Source: Oceanospirillaceae bacterium (lineage in GTDB: Bacteria > Pseudomonadota > Gammaproteobacteria > Pseudomonadales > Balneatricaceae). Taken from it: a DNA stretch of 16,914 nucleotides. Under the pieces are notes generated by a model. The model was given only the letters and a program-made list of their open reading frames with translations, ran no database searches and had not been told where the DNA came from. The DNA lies in assembly GCA_023954795.1 (NCBI GenBank), contig JAGSHA010000029.1, positions 1 to 16,914 of the forward strand, written 5' to 3'. Positions 6,214 to 14,301 of the stretch are shown in pieces. Numbering within the stretch: the stretch's first letter is position 1; the number at the start of each line of letters is the position of its first letter. The translations under genes were made by a program, and so were the position numbers.

Positions 6214-7470
6214 TTAATCGGCGACAGCGTCGATATTTTCATGCGCCCACATCGCACTGGCTTCATAGGCTTCGCGGTATAGGTAAATATCGATGCTGGG
6301 ATCAAGGCTGTCCCATTGACCGGTCATATAGTGTTCTGTATTACGCAATATATGCCCCAGTATCCCGCTGCGATCAGACAGTGCTGCGGTGATGTCGTCG
6401 CTCATTGGCAGCCGTTCCAGCAGCTCTTCCTTTGTAATACCCAGCATGGCGTGCACGGTGGAGAGCATCCCCACCAGAAACGCTGAGCTTGGGTTAACGC
6501 CAGCTGTGCGCTCGGCAATGAGTTCACACATATAGCTGGTGGTGAGTGTTTGTAGCGTCAGCTCTGATGGTTTATCAGAGTTGTTGGACAGAGAGATCAG
6601 AGTGGCCCATTTCTTAATTTCTCCAAAGCCGATTAGAACAATGGCTTGAGCCAGACTTTCTATTTTCTGCACCAGTGCAAATCGTGAAGAGTTGACGATT
6701 CGCAAGAGTTTAAGCGTCAAGTTCGGATCGCGGATGATGATGTTTTCCAGATGATCGGGGGACGTTTGCGGATCATCCAGTGCGGCCAGCAGTTCGATCA
6801 ATACCAGTTCGTTGTCTGAAATCTTACGCCCTTCGATCACCTGTGGACGAGACAAGAAGTAACCCTGAAACAGTCGGAAACCCAGATTAACACATTGCTG
6901 AAACTCTGCTTCGGTTTCAATCTTCTCAGCCAGCAGTGCTACCTTAAACGGTTTAAGTTGTTCCACCATTTTCAGCAGGTCGTTGTCCCGAGTGACAGTC
7001 AGGTCAATCTTTACAATATGCGCGAGGTGCAATAGCGGATCGTGCGCGGGCGAGTATTCGAAGTCGTCCAGCGCGATACGATAGCCCGCTGAGGCCAAAT
7101 GACGCACAGCGTTAATCACTTCTTCGGTCACTTCCACATCTTCGAGTACTTCCAGAACAACCTGCTTATTGTCCAGTGCCGGTAAGGTATTCCCGCTCAG
7201 GAGGTCTTCTGTAAGATTGATAAATACAGGAACAGGGCGTTGGTTGCCCTTGTCGAAGATGCTGATGAAGTTGTTCACCAGTACGTCGCAGGTTGCCTGA
7301 TTACCATCGAAAACGTTGGCTTCAGTAGGACTTGCAGAGGAACGATAGAGAAGTTCGTGCGCTACAACGCGTAGATCACGATCAAAGATTGGCTGGCGTG
7401 CCATCAGAATATCGGCGGAAATGTCTTCCATGTAGTAGCCCAGGCCCCTGTGTTTTCCTAATTCAAGCAT
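6214..7470 (-). CDS. EAL-HDOD (YuxH/CdgJ-like) signalling protein with degenerate EAL domain
   Basis: A cytoplasmic protein of up to 418 residues. The N-terminal half (about 20-210) is an EAL-type fold with the remains of its motifs: HELLYR in place of EAL, FINLTEDLL, LEVLEDV, LDDFEYSP in place of DDFGTGYS, VKIDLT, AEKIET and FQGYFLSRP. The C-terminal half (about 222-400) is an HDOD domain (LENIIIRDPNLTLKLLRIVN, LIGFGEIKKWATLISLS). Proteins of this class include Vibrio CdgJ, which influences motility. Because the EAL glutamate and the DDFGTG loop are altered, phosphodiesterase activity is unlikely; a binding or scaffold role is inferred. Two starts are possible: ATG 7470 and ATG 7431 (MEDISADILMARQPIF). 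Neither has a good ribosome-binding site, and 7431 fits homologue starts better. It is the last gene of the minus-strand run. Confidence 0.88.
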   Translation of the reverse strand: MLELGKHRGLGYYMEDISADILMARQPIFDRDLRVVAHELLYRSSASPTEANVFDGNQATCDVLVNNFISIFDKGNQRPVPVFINLTEDLLSGNTLPALDNKQVVLEVLEDVEVTEEVINAVRHLASAGYRIALDDFEYSPAHDPLLHLAHIVKIDLTVTRDNDLLKMVEQLKPFKVALLAEKIETEAEFQQCVNLGFRLFQGYFLSRPQVIEGRKISDNELVLIELLAALDDPQTSPDHLENIIIRDPNLTLKLLRIVNSSRFALVQKIESLAQAIVLIGFGEIKKWATLISLSNNSDKPSELTLQTLTTSYMCELIAERTAGVNPSSAFLVGMLSTVHAMLGITKEELLERLPMSDDITAALSDRSGILGHILRNTEHYMTGQWDSLDPSIDIYLYREAYEASAMWAHENIDAVAD

Positions 7471-7556
7471 CGATGTTTAAAAGGGGCAACTATTCATTTC
7501 GATATTCATAGATAAGTGGCCGTATTAATTGATCCATGCGGGTCGTTGTTTGTGTT

Positions 7557-8273
7557 TTATACAGAAGGTGTATTCGTTTCTGTAATCGGCTTGCGACTGC
7601 CGAAAGCCAGTATTAATCCCAGTAGGATTCCTAGCAGGGCAGCAAAAAGTACCCGGTATTCACTGGGCAGCAGAAAAGTCAGGGTGTGGCAGGGAATCCA
7701 AAACAGCGGAATTGTCTTTTTCAGTACGAAAGACCAGAGACGGTGCCAGTTAATCTCGGTCAGGATTTTTCCGAAGTAGAGCGGACGGATCAGGCATATC
7801 AACCGGCCCTGATACGCATTGATATGCAGATCGGTAATTTTGTGGAAGGTCATCAACCAGACGCCAAATGTCAGGTTCATCGCGACGCTGATCGCAAACG
7901 CCACCAGAAAACGGTCCAGCGAAAGCGGGCCGCTTAACGCGTCGGCAGCGTGTTCCATACCGAGTAATGCTAATGCCACAGGGACTCCAGAGACGTAGAT
8001 CACAAAACAGAGTTTGATGCAGATACCAAATACACCCCAGACCACTGCTTTGGGCAGCACGCCAAACGTCGCCAGTGGATAGTGTCCTGTGACAATCCTT
8101 AAACCCAGAACTTCACCGTAGGTCGCGAGAATCGCAAACTTGATAAAACTCGCCAGCAGGGGGGAGCTGTGGCTGACCGCTTTTAATGCTCCAGCGGGAT
8201 CATCCATCAGCAGGAGGGGTGACAGCATTGCGCACGTGAACAGCAGAAACGTCAGATCAGATCGTTTTATCAC
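7557..8273 (-). CDS. Integral membrane protein, possibly Mpv17/PMP22-like
   Basis: A 238-residue inner-membrane protein with about six hydrophobic segments (near residues 8-22, 39-55, 75-105, 125-145, 185-205 and 210-230) and no catalytic motif I can name. The C-terminal stretch FWIPCHTLTFLLPSEYRVLF followed by a long hydrophobic helix recalls the tryptophan/proline pattern of the Mpv17/PMP22 C-terminus and similar bacterial proteins; I hold this weakly. GTG 8273 is the longest start and gives a sensible first helix, but no strong ribosome-binding site is visible. It begins 25 bases after the stop of the MFS transporter on the same strand, suggesting co-transcription, and is followed after 86 bases by the EAL-HDOD gene. 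Function unknown. Confidence 0.6.
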   Translation of the reverse strand: MIKRSDLTFLLFTCAMLSPLLLMDDPAGALKAVSHSSPLLASFIKFAILATYGEVLGLRIVTGHYPLATFGVLPKAVVWGVFGICIKLCFVIYVSGVPVALALLGMEHAADALSGPLSLDRFLVAFAISVAMNLTFGVWLMTFHKITDLHINAYQGRLICLIRPLYFGKILTEINWHRLWSFVLKKTIPLFWIPCHTLTFLLPSEYRVLFAALLGILLGLILAFGSRKPITETNTPSV

Positions 8274-8298
8274 AGGGATGAATGCCTCGGGATGTGGC

Positions 8299-9534
8299 TT
8301 ATTTTGAGTGATTGATCGCGTAGTGGTGACTTACCCATGATAGAAGGGGGGCAAGAAAGATAAATGCACTTAAGAGCACAACACTTGTGTGCATAAGGAA
8401 AGGAATGCTTTGAGCGACAGCGGCTCCTGTAATCAGCTGAATAAAACCCATCAAGCCGGAGGCCGCCCCGGCTTTGCCTGATGAACCGCTAATCGCAGCA
8501 AGCTGCGCGCTGGGTTGGCTCATCCCGCGGCCAAAGGTGAGCATCGCCATCGGTAGAAAGAGTGTCACGTAATGCAGCTGATCAGTGAGGGTAAAGAGCA
8601 GTAACAGCGCGGCGCCGACCAGAGAAATGCTGTTCCCTGCACGGATCATATTATCAATCTTAAGCCGGGCTGAGATTCGGGTTGAGAGGAAACTCCCTAC
8701 CATAAAGGCCAGCGATACGCTTAAAAACCAGTTACCAAAATCGGCGGATGTTCCGCCCAGCTGGTTGACGACGATATAAGGCATGCTGCCGACAAACAGA
8801 TAAAAAGCGCAGGCGATAAAGGTCGTGGAGAAGGTATAGCCAAGATAGGCGGGTGAGCGCAGTATGTCGCTGTATTGGTTCAGAATGGGGATGAACCCCA
8901 ATGAGGTGGTCTTTTCTGTTCCGGTCTCAGGTAGGCGCAGGATGGTGAGTATCCAGATCAGTGTGCTGATCAACAGAGAGAGATAGAAGATACTGTGCCA
9001 GTCGAACCAAAGATTGATATATCCACCGACGGTGGGGGCAATCGCCTGAGCGATCGCGATGGCCATCACCACATAGCCCATCTTATTCGCTGCACCTTCC
9101 CGGCCATGAATATCCAGTAATATCGTACGGACCAGCACCATACCTGCGCTGCCGCCCAATGCCTGCAAAATGCGCCCGCTGACCAGCTGATTAATATCGT
9201 CTGCGGTTGCCCCCAGCAAACTACCCAGAAGGTGCAGACCCAGTCCGACAATCAATACCGGTCGTCGCCCGAAGTAATCCGATAAGGGGCCGCAGATCAG
9301 TTGGCCTATGGCGAGGGTGAGCAGGTATAGCGTAAAGGTTAACTGAATAGTGCTGATGTTTTGTTCGAGACTCTGCGCCACGTCTGGCATCGCCGGGATA
9401 AAGGCATTCAACGCCAGCGGGCTAGCCATGGCAATACCCGCCAGGAGCAGTGAAGAGGGGGCTTTAACGGCTGTAAGTTTGGTCAATGGGGGAGGTATAT
9501 CCTTAACAATTGAAACGTGACGATACAATCTCAC
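8299..9534 (-). CDS. MFS exporter of the Bcr/CflA drug-resistance family
   Basis: A 411-residue inner-membrane major-facilitator protein with 12 predicted helices. MFS motif A is visible near residues 82-95 (GPLSDYFGRRPVLIVG), followed by GRILQALGGSAGMVLVRTIL and the motif-C-like AIAIAQAIAPTVGGY typical of drug:H+ antiporters. The N-terminal LNAFIPAMPDVAQSL and the overall length fit the Bcr/CflA group (bicyclomycin, chloramphenicol and sulfonamide exporters); the real substrate is unknown. The start is uncertain: GTG 9534 has no ribosome-binding site, while a TTG at 9483 lies about 13 bases after AAGGA. The gene begins 61 bases after the GGDEF-EAL gene, with a TATAAT hexamer and a palindrome between them, so it may have its own promoter. 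It is probably co-transcribed with the membrane protein downstream. Confidence 0.85.
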   Translation of the reverse strand: MRLYRHVSIVKDIPPPLTKLTAVKAPSSLLLAGIAMASPLALNAFIPAMPDVAQSLEQNISTIQLTFTLYLLTLAIGQLICGPLSDYFGRRPVLIVGLGLHLLGSLLGATADDINQLVSGRILQALGGSAGMVLVRTILLDIHGREGAANKMGYVVMAIAIAQAIAPTVGGYINLWFDWHSIFYLSLLISTLIWILTILRLPETGTEKTTSLGFIPILNQYSDILRSPAYLGYTFSTTFIACAFYLFVGSMPYIVVNQLGGTSADFGNWFLSVSLAFMVGSFLSTRISARLKIDNMIRAGNSISLVGAALLLLFTLTDQLHYVTLFLPMAMLTFGRGMSQPSAQLAAISGSSGKAGAASGLMGFIQLITGAAVAQSIPFLMHTSVVLLSAFIFLAPLLSWVSHHYAINHSK

Positions 9535-9543
9535 TTTAAATAT

Positions 9544-9600
9544 CGAGCTGAGCTCGGTGATGAATACCGATCAGGCTGGGTTCGGCCGGTGCCTATTATA
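9544..9600 (-). promoter_or_regulatory. Possible promoter and operator of the MFS gene
   Basis: A perfect -10 hexamer TATAAT occurs on the minus strand at 9595-9600, overlapping the stop codon of the GGDEF-EAL gene; no good -35 is seen 16-19 bases upstream. Between it and the GTG start lies a 13-base palindrome, CGAGCT-G-AGCTCG (9544-9556), placed where a repressor could block an early transcript. Both are suggestive only. Confidence 0.35.
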
Positions 9601-11689
9601 CAGAGGCAGTACGCCTGCAACTATCAGTGACCTGAGTATTCATCATCAGTGCCAGCTCGTTTAGAGGGACCGGCTTGCTAAACAAATATCCCTGAACCAG
9701 GTCGCAGTTATAATGTTTGATAAACTTATACTGCTCATCTGTTTCCACACCCTCCGCGACGACCTTTAAATTAAGATTGTGTGCCATATCAATGATGGTA
9801 CGGATGATCACCTCGTCACCGCTATCCTCTCCAATGTCCCGAACAAAAGACTGGTCAATTTTCAGGGTGTTGAGTGGCAGTTGCTTCAGGCGGCTGAGGG
9901 ATGAATAGCCTGTGCCGAAATCGTCAATCGAGATTTCTACGCCTAACGAGCGGATTTTATTCAGATCCTCGTAAAGACGCTCTACCTCAGAAGCAATCAT
10001 TGTTTCGGTGATCTCGAGCTCAAGATTCTGGGCGGGAAACCCCGTTTCATCCAGGATGGTGCTGACGCGTTTGTAGATATCCTTATGTATCACATGTGTA
10101 GGCGACACATTGACCGCCAGAGAGATGCTCGGTTGATTGTCGCCAAACAGTGATTGAATCTGTAGGCAGGCGTTTTTGCATACCCAGTCGTCGATCGTGC
10201 CGATCAGACCACAATCTTCAGCAAGGGGTATGAACTCCTCTGGGGATATAAAACCCTCATCGGCATCAAGCCAGCGGATCAATGCCTCAACACCGACTAA
10301 CTGGTTGTTATAGGTGCTCCATTTGGGCTGGAAGTGGATGGTAAACAGGTCCTCAATGATCGCATTACGAAGCTTGTTTTCCAGCAGCAGGCGTCGCTCT
10401 GCACAAGCCGTCATCTCCTGACTGAAGAAGTTCAGTTGGTTTCTGCCAGCATCCTTTGAGCTGTACATTGCGGTATCGGCATTCTTGAGGATGGTGGCGG
10501 CACTATCTCCGTTATTTGGATAGATACTGATACCGATGCTGGTGGTTACCTGTAGATTGTAACCCTCTACGCGTATCGGCTGTTTGACCTTATCAATCAC
10601 CTTTGCTGCGGTATCAGCTGCGGCATTTGGCGAGCTGTCTGGGAGTAGAATGGCAAATTCATCCCCGCCCAGACGAGATAATGTGTCGCTGCTACGCAGG
10701 CACTCGGTAAGACGTTTGGACATCTCTATAAGTAATTTATCGCCCACGTGATGCCCAAGGCTATCATTGATGCTTTTAAAGCGATCCAGATCGAGAAACA
10801 TAACGGCAATCTGCTTAGTATGGCGCTGTGCGTAATTAATAGCAGTTTGCAGGTTATTATCGAAGGTTGCCCGGTTCGCTAACCCTGTCAGGGTATCGTG
10901 AAATGCTTGATGCTCAAGTTGCTGGGCCAGCTCCAGGAGTTCTGAGGTACGTTCTTTGACCTTGTCTTCCAACTGGGCGTGCGTATCCCGCAACTCGTTG
11001 TCCCGCAGCTGTATCTGGTTCAGCATTTCATTGAAATCATCGGCAAGACTGCCAATCTCATCTTCTGAGACTTTATCGGCCCGTATCTCGTAGTTACGGG
11101 TATCCGTCACCTCACGTGCGGTGCGGGCCAGATTCAGTATCGGGCGGGTCACCAGTCGCTGTGCGGCATTGGATAGCAGTACTGCAACCAGCAGTGACAG
11201 AAGAAATAACCCCATCACAATCGTCATACGATGGATCTGCTGCTGTTGCCAACTGCCGAGTTCAGAAAGCAACACGATACAGCCAATGACCTCATTATCG
11301 AGCGTAACGGTTTGTTTCACATACAGCGTGCCGCCGAGCGATCCCTCTTCATTTAGCGGAGGGATGAGAGGTAAGGCGGTATTTTCACGTTGGTAACCGG
11401 CAAAGTGCTGTTGTTGGCGGTCAAACAGTACAGCACCAATGATGTCTTCGGTTGCTTCCAGCGTGGTCAGTGTTCGCTTCGCGGCGTCAGCATCGTGGAA
11501 GGTCAGCGCGCCAATACTGTTGTTGCCAATAATTCCGGCTTGCGAACGCATGCGGTCGAATATTGCGTTGCGTGAGTCGACCCAGTCGCTAATGGCAAAC
11601 CCCAGAGTGACCATGGATAGGACTGTGCAGCTGACGATCATGAGTAGCATCATCAGCTTTTTTCGCAGTGATTTTCTTCCAATACTCAT
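9596..11689 (-). CDS. Membrane sensor GGDEF-EAL protein (diguanylate cyclase/phosphodiesterase)
   Basis: A 697-residue inner-membrane protein. The first membrane helix spans about 12-34, then comes a periplasmic sensor of about 120 residues resembling CHASE8/YfiN-type domains, a second helix near 155-177, HAMP (about 175-230), a short coiled coil (230-262), GGDEF (262-422) and EAL (435-685). The cyclase motif GGDEF (341-345) is intact, with RSSD (332-335) exactly five residues upstream as an inhibitory c-di-GMP site. The EAL domain keeps E468-A-L, Asn527, ELEITE, Asp589-Asp590 in DDFGTGYSSL, Lys610, the VAEGVET Glu and Gln666, so phosphodiesterase activity is also expected. The start ATG 11689 is six bases after the stop of the YfiR-family gene; together they suggest a YfiR-YfiN-like pair in which the periplasmic partner controls c-di-GMP turnover. 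Which activity dominates cannot be told. Confidence 0.93.
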   Translation of the reverse strand: MSIGRKSLRKKLMMLLMIVSCTVLSMVTLGFAISDWVDSRNAIFDRMRSQAGIIGNNSIGALTFHDADAAKRTLTTLEATEDIIGAVLFDRQQQHFAGYQRENTALPLIPPLNEEGSLGGTLYVKQTVTLDNEVIGCIVLLSELGSWQQQQIHRMTIVMGLFLLSLLVAVLLSNAAQRLVTRPILNLARTAREVTDTRNYEIRADKVSEDEIGSLADDFNEMLNQIQLRDNELRDTHAQLEDKVKERTSELLELAQQLEHQAFHDTLTGLANRATFDNNLQTAINYAQRHTKQIAVMFLDLDRFKSINDSLGHHVGDKLLIEMSKRLTECLRSSDTLSRLGGDEFAILLPDSSPNAAADTAAKVIDKVKQPIRVEGYNLQVTTSIGISIYPNNGDSAATILKNADTAMYSSKDAGRNQLNFFSQEMTACAERRLLLENKLRNAIIEDLFTIHFQPKWSTYNNQLVGVEALIRWLDADEGFISPEEFIPLAEDCGLIGTIDDWVCKNACLQIQSLFGDNQPSISLAVNVSPTHVIHKDIYKRVSTILDETGFPAQNLELEITETMIASEVERLYEDLNKIRSLGVEISIDDFGTGYSSLSRLKQLPLNTLKIDQSFVRDIGEDSGDEVIIRTIIDMAHNLNLKVVAEGVETDEQYKFIKHYNCDLVQGYLFSKPVPLNELALMMNTQVTDSCRRTASV

Positions 11690-11695
11690 GATATC

Positions 11696-12316
11696 TCAGG
11701 GTTCCGGATCAATTATTCTGGCCAGCTTTAGCAGCTCTGAGCTCATCGCAAGCTGCCGCGCTCTGACTTCTGTCAGGTTGACCTCAAAGCCTATCGTTTT
11801 GCCCTGTCGTACCAGGTCCATCGTAACACCGGGGTAGGGGCGTTGGTTGGGCTGTTGGCCAGTCATATCCGCGATGGTTAATACAGGGCTAGATGGCAGT
11901 TGTTCTGACTCCGTACTGAATTGGGAGAGTTGTGATGGGGGGATAAGCAGGATGTCGCAGTGACTGCTGCCGGAAATGCTGTCGATGATATGTTTTTGAA
12001 CCCTACGCTGTTGGATCCGTTTACCGTTGATGGAGGCGAAGCCTCGACCCAAATTCTCTTTGCGATAAAAGCAGATGTTAAGTGTTGTCGGTCGTACTGC
12101 CTTTATGTCGTCAGGCCAGGTGACAAACTTACCAATATTGAAGATAAACGCTGCTTTGATCAGGTTGAGCTTTTTGTTGCTGGACGCGGCCTGACCGGAT
12201 ACCGGTACGATGGCCAGAATCAATGCAAAAGCCAGAAGCATTATAAGGCTCAGCGGTCTAAACCGTGACAGCGCAGCTTCTGGTCCAGATGCTCGTGTAG
12301 ACAAAGACCGTATCAT
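11696..12316 (-). CDS. Periplasmic YfiR-family (DUF4154) regulator
   Basis: A 206-residue exported protein. A basic, rather long n-region is followed by a hydrophobic signal segment (PLSLIMLLAFALILAIVP) ending near SGQA. The mature part carries the family signature KAAFIFNIGKFVTWP (about 54-68), the LNICFYR strand, the CDILLIPPS strand and the C-terminal ELLKLARII. YfiR is the periplasmic inhibitor of the diguanylate cyclase YfiN in Pseudomonas and E. coli. Two cysteines (Cys82, Cys120) have a spacing close to that of a disulfide pair in Pseudomonas YfiR, as I recall it, so redox control is possible. ATG 12316 is chosen because its ATGA overlaps the receptor's TGA stop, the classic coupling arrangement; a GTG at 12334 would add six residues. 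The cyclase/phosphodiesterase follows after six bases. Confidence 0.88.
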   Translation of the reverse strand: MIRSLSTRASGPEAALSRFRPLSLIMLLAFALILAIVPVSGQAASSNKKLNLIKAAFIFNIGKFVTWPDDIKAVRPTTLNICFYRKENLGRGFASINGKRIQQRRVQKHIIDSISGSSHCDILLIPPSQLSQFSTESEQLPSSPVLTIADMTGQQPNQRPYPGVTMDLVRQGKTIGFEVNLTEVRARQLAMSSELLKLARIIDPEP

Positions 12317-14301
12317 AAAAAGTCTTTGTCCCACTGCAGGCGTACCCAGATCTCTCGTTCGCTTCTTTCATTGTTGTGCTGCGAGCCAAAGTCTGCCGCC
12401 GGGTCAAACACCGTTTCATCTAACAGGTTATCCACACCAAAAGCGTAGTTAAGCGCTGGTGTGATTTGGCCAAAGCCGAACAGATTGGCAATGACGAATG
12501 CTTCGGCATCGTCAGCGGTAAAGCTATTGGTATCAGGGCGGCCATTATTGTGAATGACTGAAAAACCAAGGGTGTGATCGGGGTGGTACTGGTAATCCAC
12601 TTTAACACTGCCGCTCCAGGAAGCCAGGTAGGGCAGCTCACCCGTTGGTGTATCGGATTTCAGATAAGATATTCCCAGACGCAGGTTTAGCTTGTCGGTG
12701 GGGCGGGCATTGAACAGTGCCTCCAAACCGTGCATCTGATACGTATCGTCACTGTTCGCAAAGTACTCATCTTCATTATCCGGTGTAGGTACCTCTTGGA
12801 TGAAGTCCCTCAGCTGACTTTTGAACACGTTAAACGTCAGGTTCGCTTCATCCCATTGATAGAGGTAGCTCAGTTCTAGCTGATGTATCTCTTCAGCATC
12901 AACGGCAGGAGGCTGAAAGCTGGTGTTCTCCAGTACTTTAAGGTACTCGCGGAATGTCGGGGTACGAATGGCAGTGCCGTACTGTACTTTCCACGTTTGC
13001 TGCGTATCCGGAGTCAGTACCGCTGCAGCCCTGTAATTAAAGTAACCGCCGAACTGCTCGAAATGGTCATAACGGCCACCAATGGTCAGGCTCAGGTCGG
13101 GATTGAGCTCCCAAACATCTTGTACGAACGTTGCGAAATTGTTGTTGGTTATACCCGGTTCAGATAGCAAGTTGCCTGTGCGTGTCGGGCTAAGGAATCC
13201 ATCGCGGAAATGAAAAGAGCGCTCGAAATCGGTTCTATCTGCCTTTTCATATTGCCAGCTCATGCCTGCGGCTAAAACGTGATCGTTCCAGCGTTTCAGG
13301 CCCGTCACAGAGGCACCCGCCATGGTTGAGTTTTGGTATTCCTCGTAGCCAAGTGCACGGGTATTTTGTTCTATCTCATATTCCCGGGCTTTGTCGTTAC
13401 GATAATACAGCGTGCTTTCTATGCGTCCGCTGTCTACCGTGCCGTAATCATAGGTGGCGGACAGCGTCAGGTTACGCTCCTTAATAAACGCATCCTGTGT
13501 GGGTGGGATATAGAGAAAGGGTGTTTCGTTATTGTTGTACCCGAGTGACAGCGTCAGCCCCGGTAGTGGTGTCGCTTTGAGCTGGAGGTTGGTGTAGTCC
13601 TCATCCAGAGGCTGGAGGAGATCGCTGCCAATAAAGCTTTTTCGCTCTTCACGGAACGGCGCATCCTGACCCAGATAGCTGCCAAAAGCCTGGAAGTTCT
13701 CGCTGTTATAGAAGAAAGTACCTTTCCCCCGGTTGTTGCTGGCGGCTTCAAAAGAGGTCTCGTAAGAGGGCTGGTCTGTAAAGTCTCGGGTAGTGATGGA
13801 GATAATACCGCCAAATGCATTGGCGCCATACAGACTGGAGGCCGGCCCTAAGATCACTTCAACCTTTTCGATGTACTCCAGTGGCAGGTTGTCACCCAGG
13901 GAAAAGTGTCCGTAATAGAGGTGCTGTATCCGCACACCGTCTACCATCAATACCATTTTATCGTTATAGCGATCCAGTAAACCCCGCGCCCAGACAGAGC
14001 GGTGACGTTTACGATACTGGTTGAGCTGTAAGCCAGGAACAAATGACAAAAGATCTTCCAGCCGACGTACCCCAAAGCGTTGGAAATCGTCATGACTGAA
14101 GGTATATAAAGTACCCGGTGCCTTGCTGGTTTGTGTCGGAACAAGGGATGCGGACGTAAAAACATCTAGGGCGACGAGATCTTTCAGCGACATTGAAGCG
14201 AAATCTTTGTCGTCGAGTGATGCTGCGTTGACTTCACTAGGAATGGCGAACAGGGCGCACGCCAAAAACGTTGTATTAAAGGAGCATTTGAGATACTGCA
14301 T
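12313..14301 (-). CDS. TonB-dependent outer-membrane receptor
   Basis: A 662-residue outer-membrane protein. The signal peptide (MQYLKCSFNTTFLACALFAI) ends near VNA at residue 26. It is followed by SLKDLVALDVFTSASLVP, the form of N-terminus seen in TonB receptors with the LEEL-type start. The plug domain spans about 60-172 (FGVRRLEDLLSFVPGLQ, MVLMVDGVRIQ, VEVILGPASSLYGANAFGG). The remainder is a 22-strand barrel of alternating hydrophobic/polar strands, ending LQWDKDFL. No siderophore- or cobalamin-specific motif is obvious, so the ligand is unknown; the small size is nearer to BtuB/ColI-type than to large siderophore receptors. GAGGTG lies about eight bases before ATG 14301. The gene heads a three-gene unit with the YfiR-family and GGDEF-EAL genes, which suggests that ligand binding or uptake is linked to c-di-GMP signalling. 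Confidence 0.9.
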   Translation of the reverse strand: MQYLKCSFNTTFLACALFAIPSEVNAASLDDKDFASMSLKDLVALDVFTSASLVPTQTSKAPGTLYTFSHDDFQRFGVRRLEDLLSFVPGLQLNQYRKRHRSVWARGLLDRYNDKMVLMVDGVRIQHLYYGHFSLGDNLPLEYIEKVEVILGPASSLYGANAFGGIISITTRDFTDQPSYETSFEAASNNRGKGTFFYNSENFQAFGSYLGQDAPFREERKSFIGSDLLQPLDEDYTNLQLKATPLPGLTLSLGYNNNETPFLYIPPTQDAFIKERNLTLSATYDYGTVDSGRIESTLYYRNDKAREYEIEQNTRALGYEEYQNSTMAGASVTGLKRWNDHVLAAGMSWQYEKADRTDFERSFHFRDGFLSPTRTGNLLSEPGITNNNFATFVQDVWELNPDLSLTIGGRYDHFEQFGGYFNYRAAAVLTPDTQQTWKVQYGTAIRTPTFREYLKVLENTSFQPPAVDAEEIHQLELSYLYQWDEANLTFNVFKSQLRDFIQEVPTPDNEDEYFANSDDTYQMHGLEALFNARPTDKLNLRLGISYLKSDTPTGELPYLASWSGSVKVDYQYHPDHTLGFSVIHNNGRPDTNSFTADDAEAFVIANLFGFGQITPALNYAFGVDNLLDETVFDPAADFGSQHNNERSEREIWVRLQWDKDFL

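Noticed and set aside
11439..11837. Plus-strand ORF across the junction of the YfiR-family and GGDEF-EAL genes
   Set aside because: Shadow of two well-supported minus-strand genes; serine/arginine-rich low-complexity translation.
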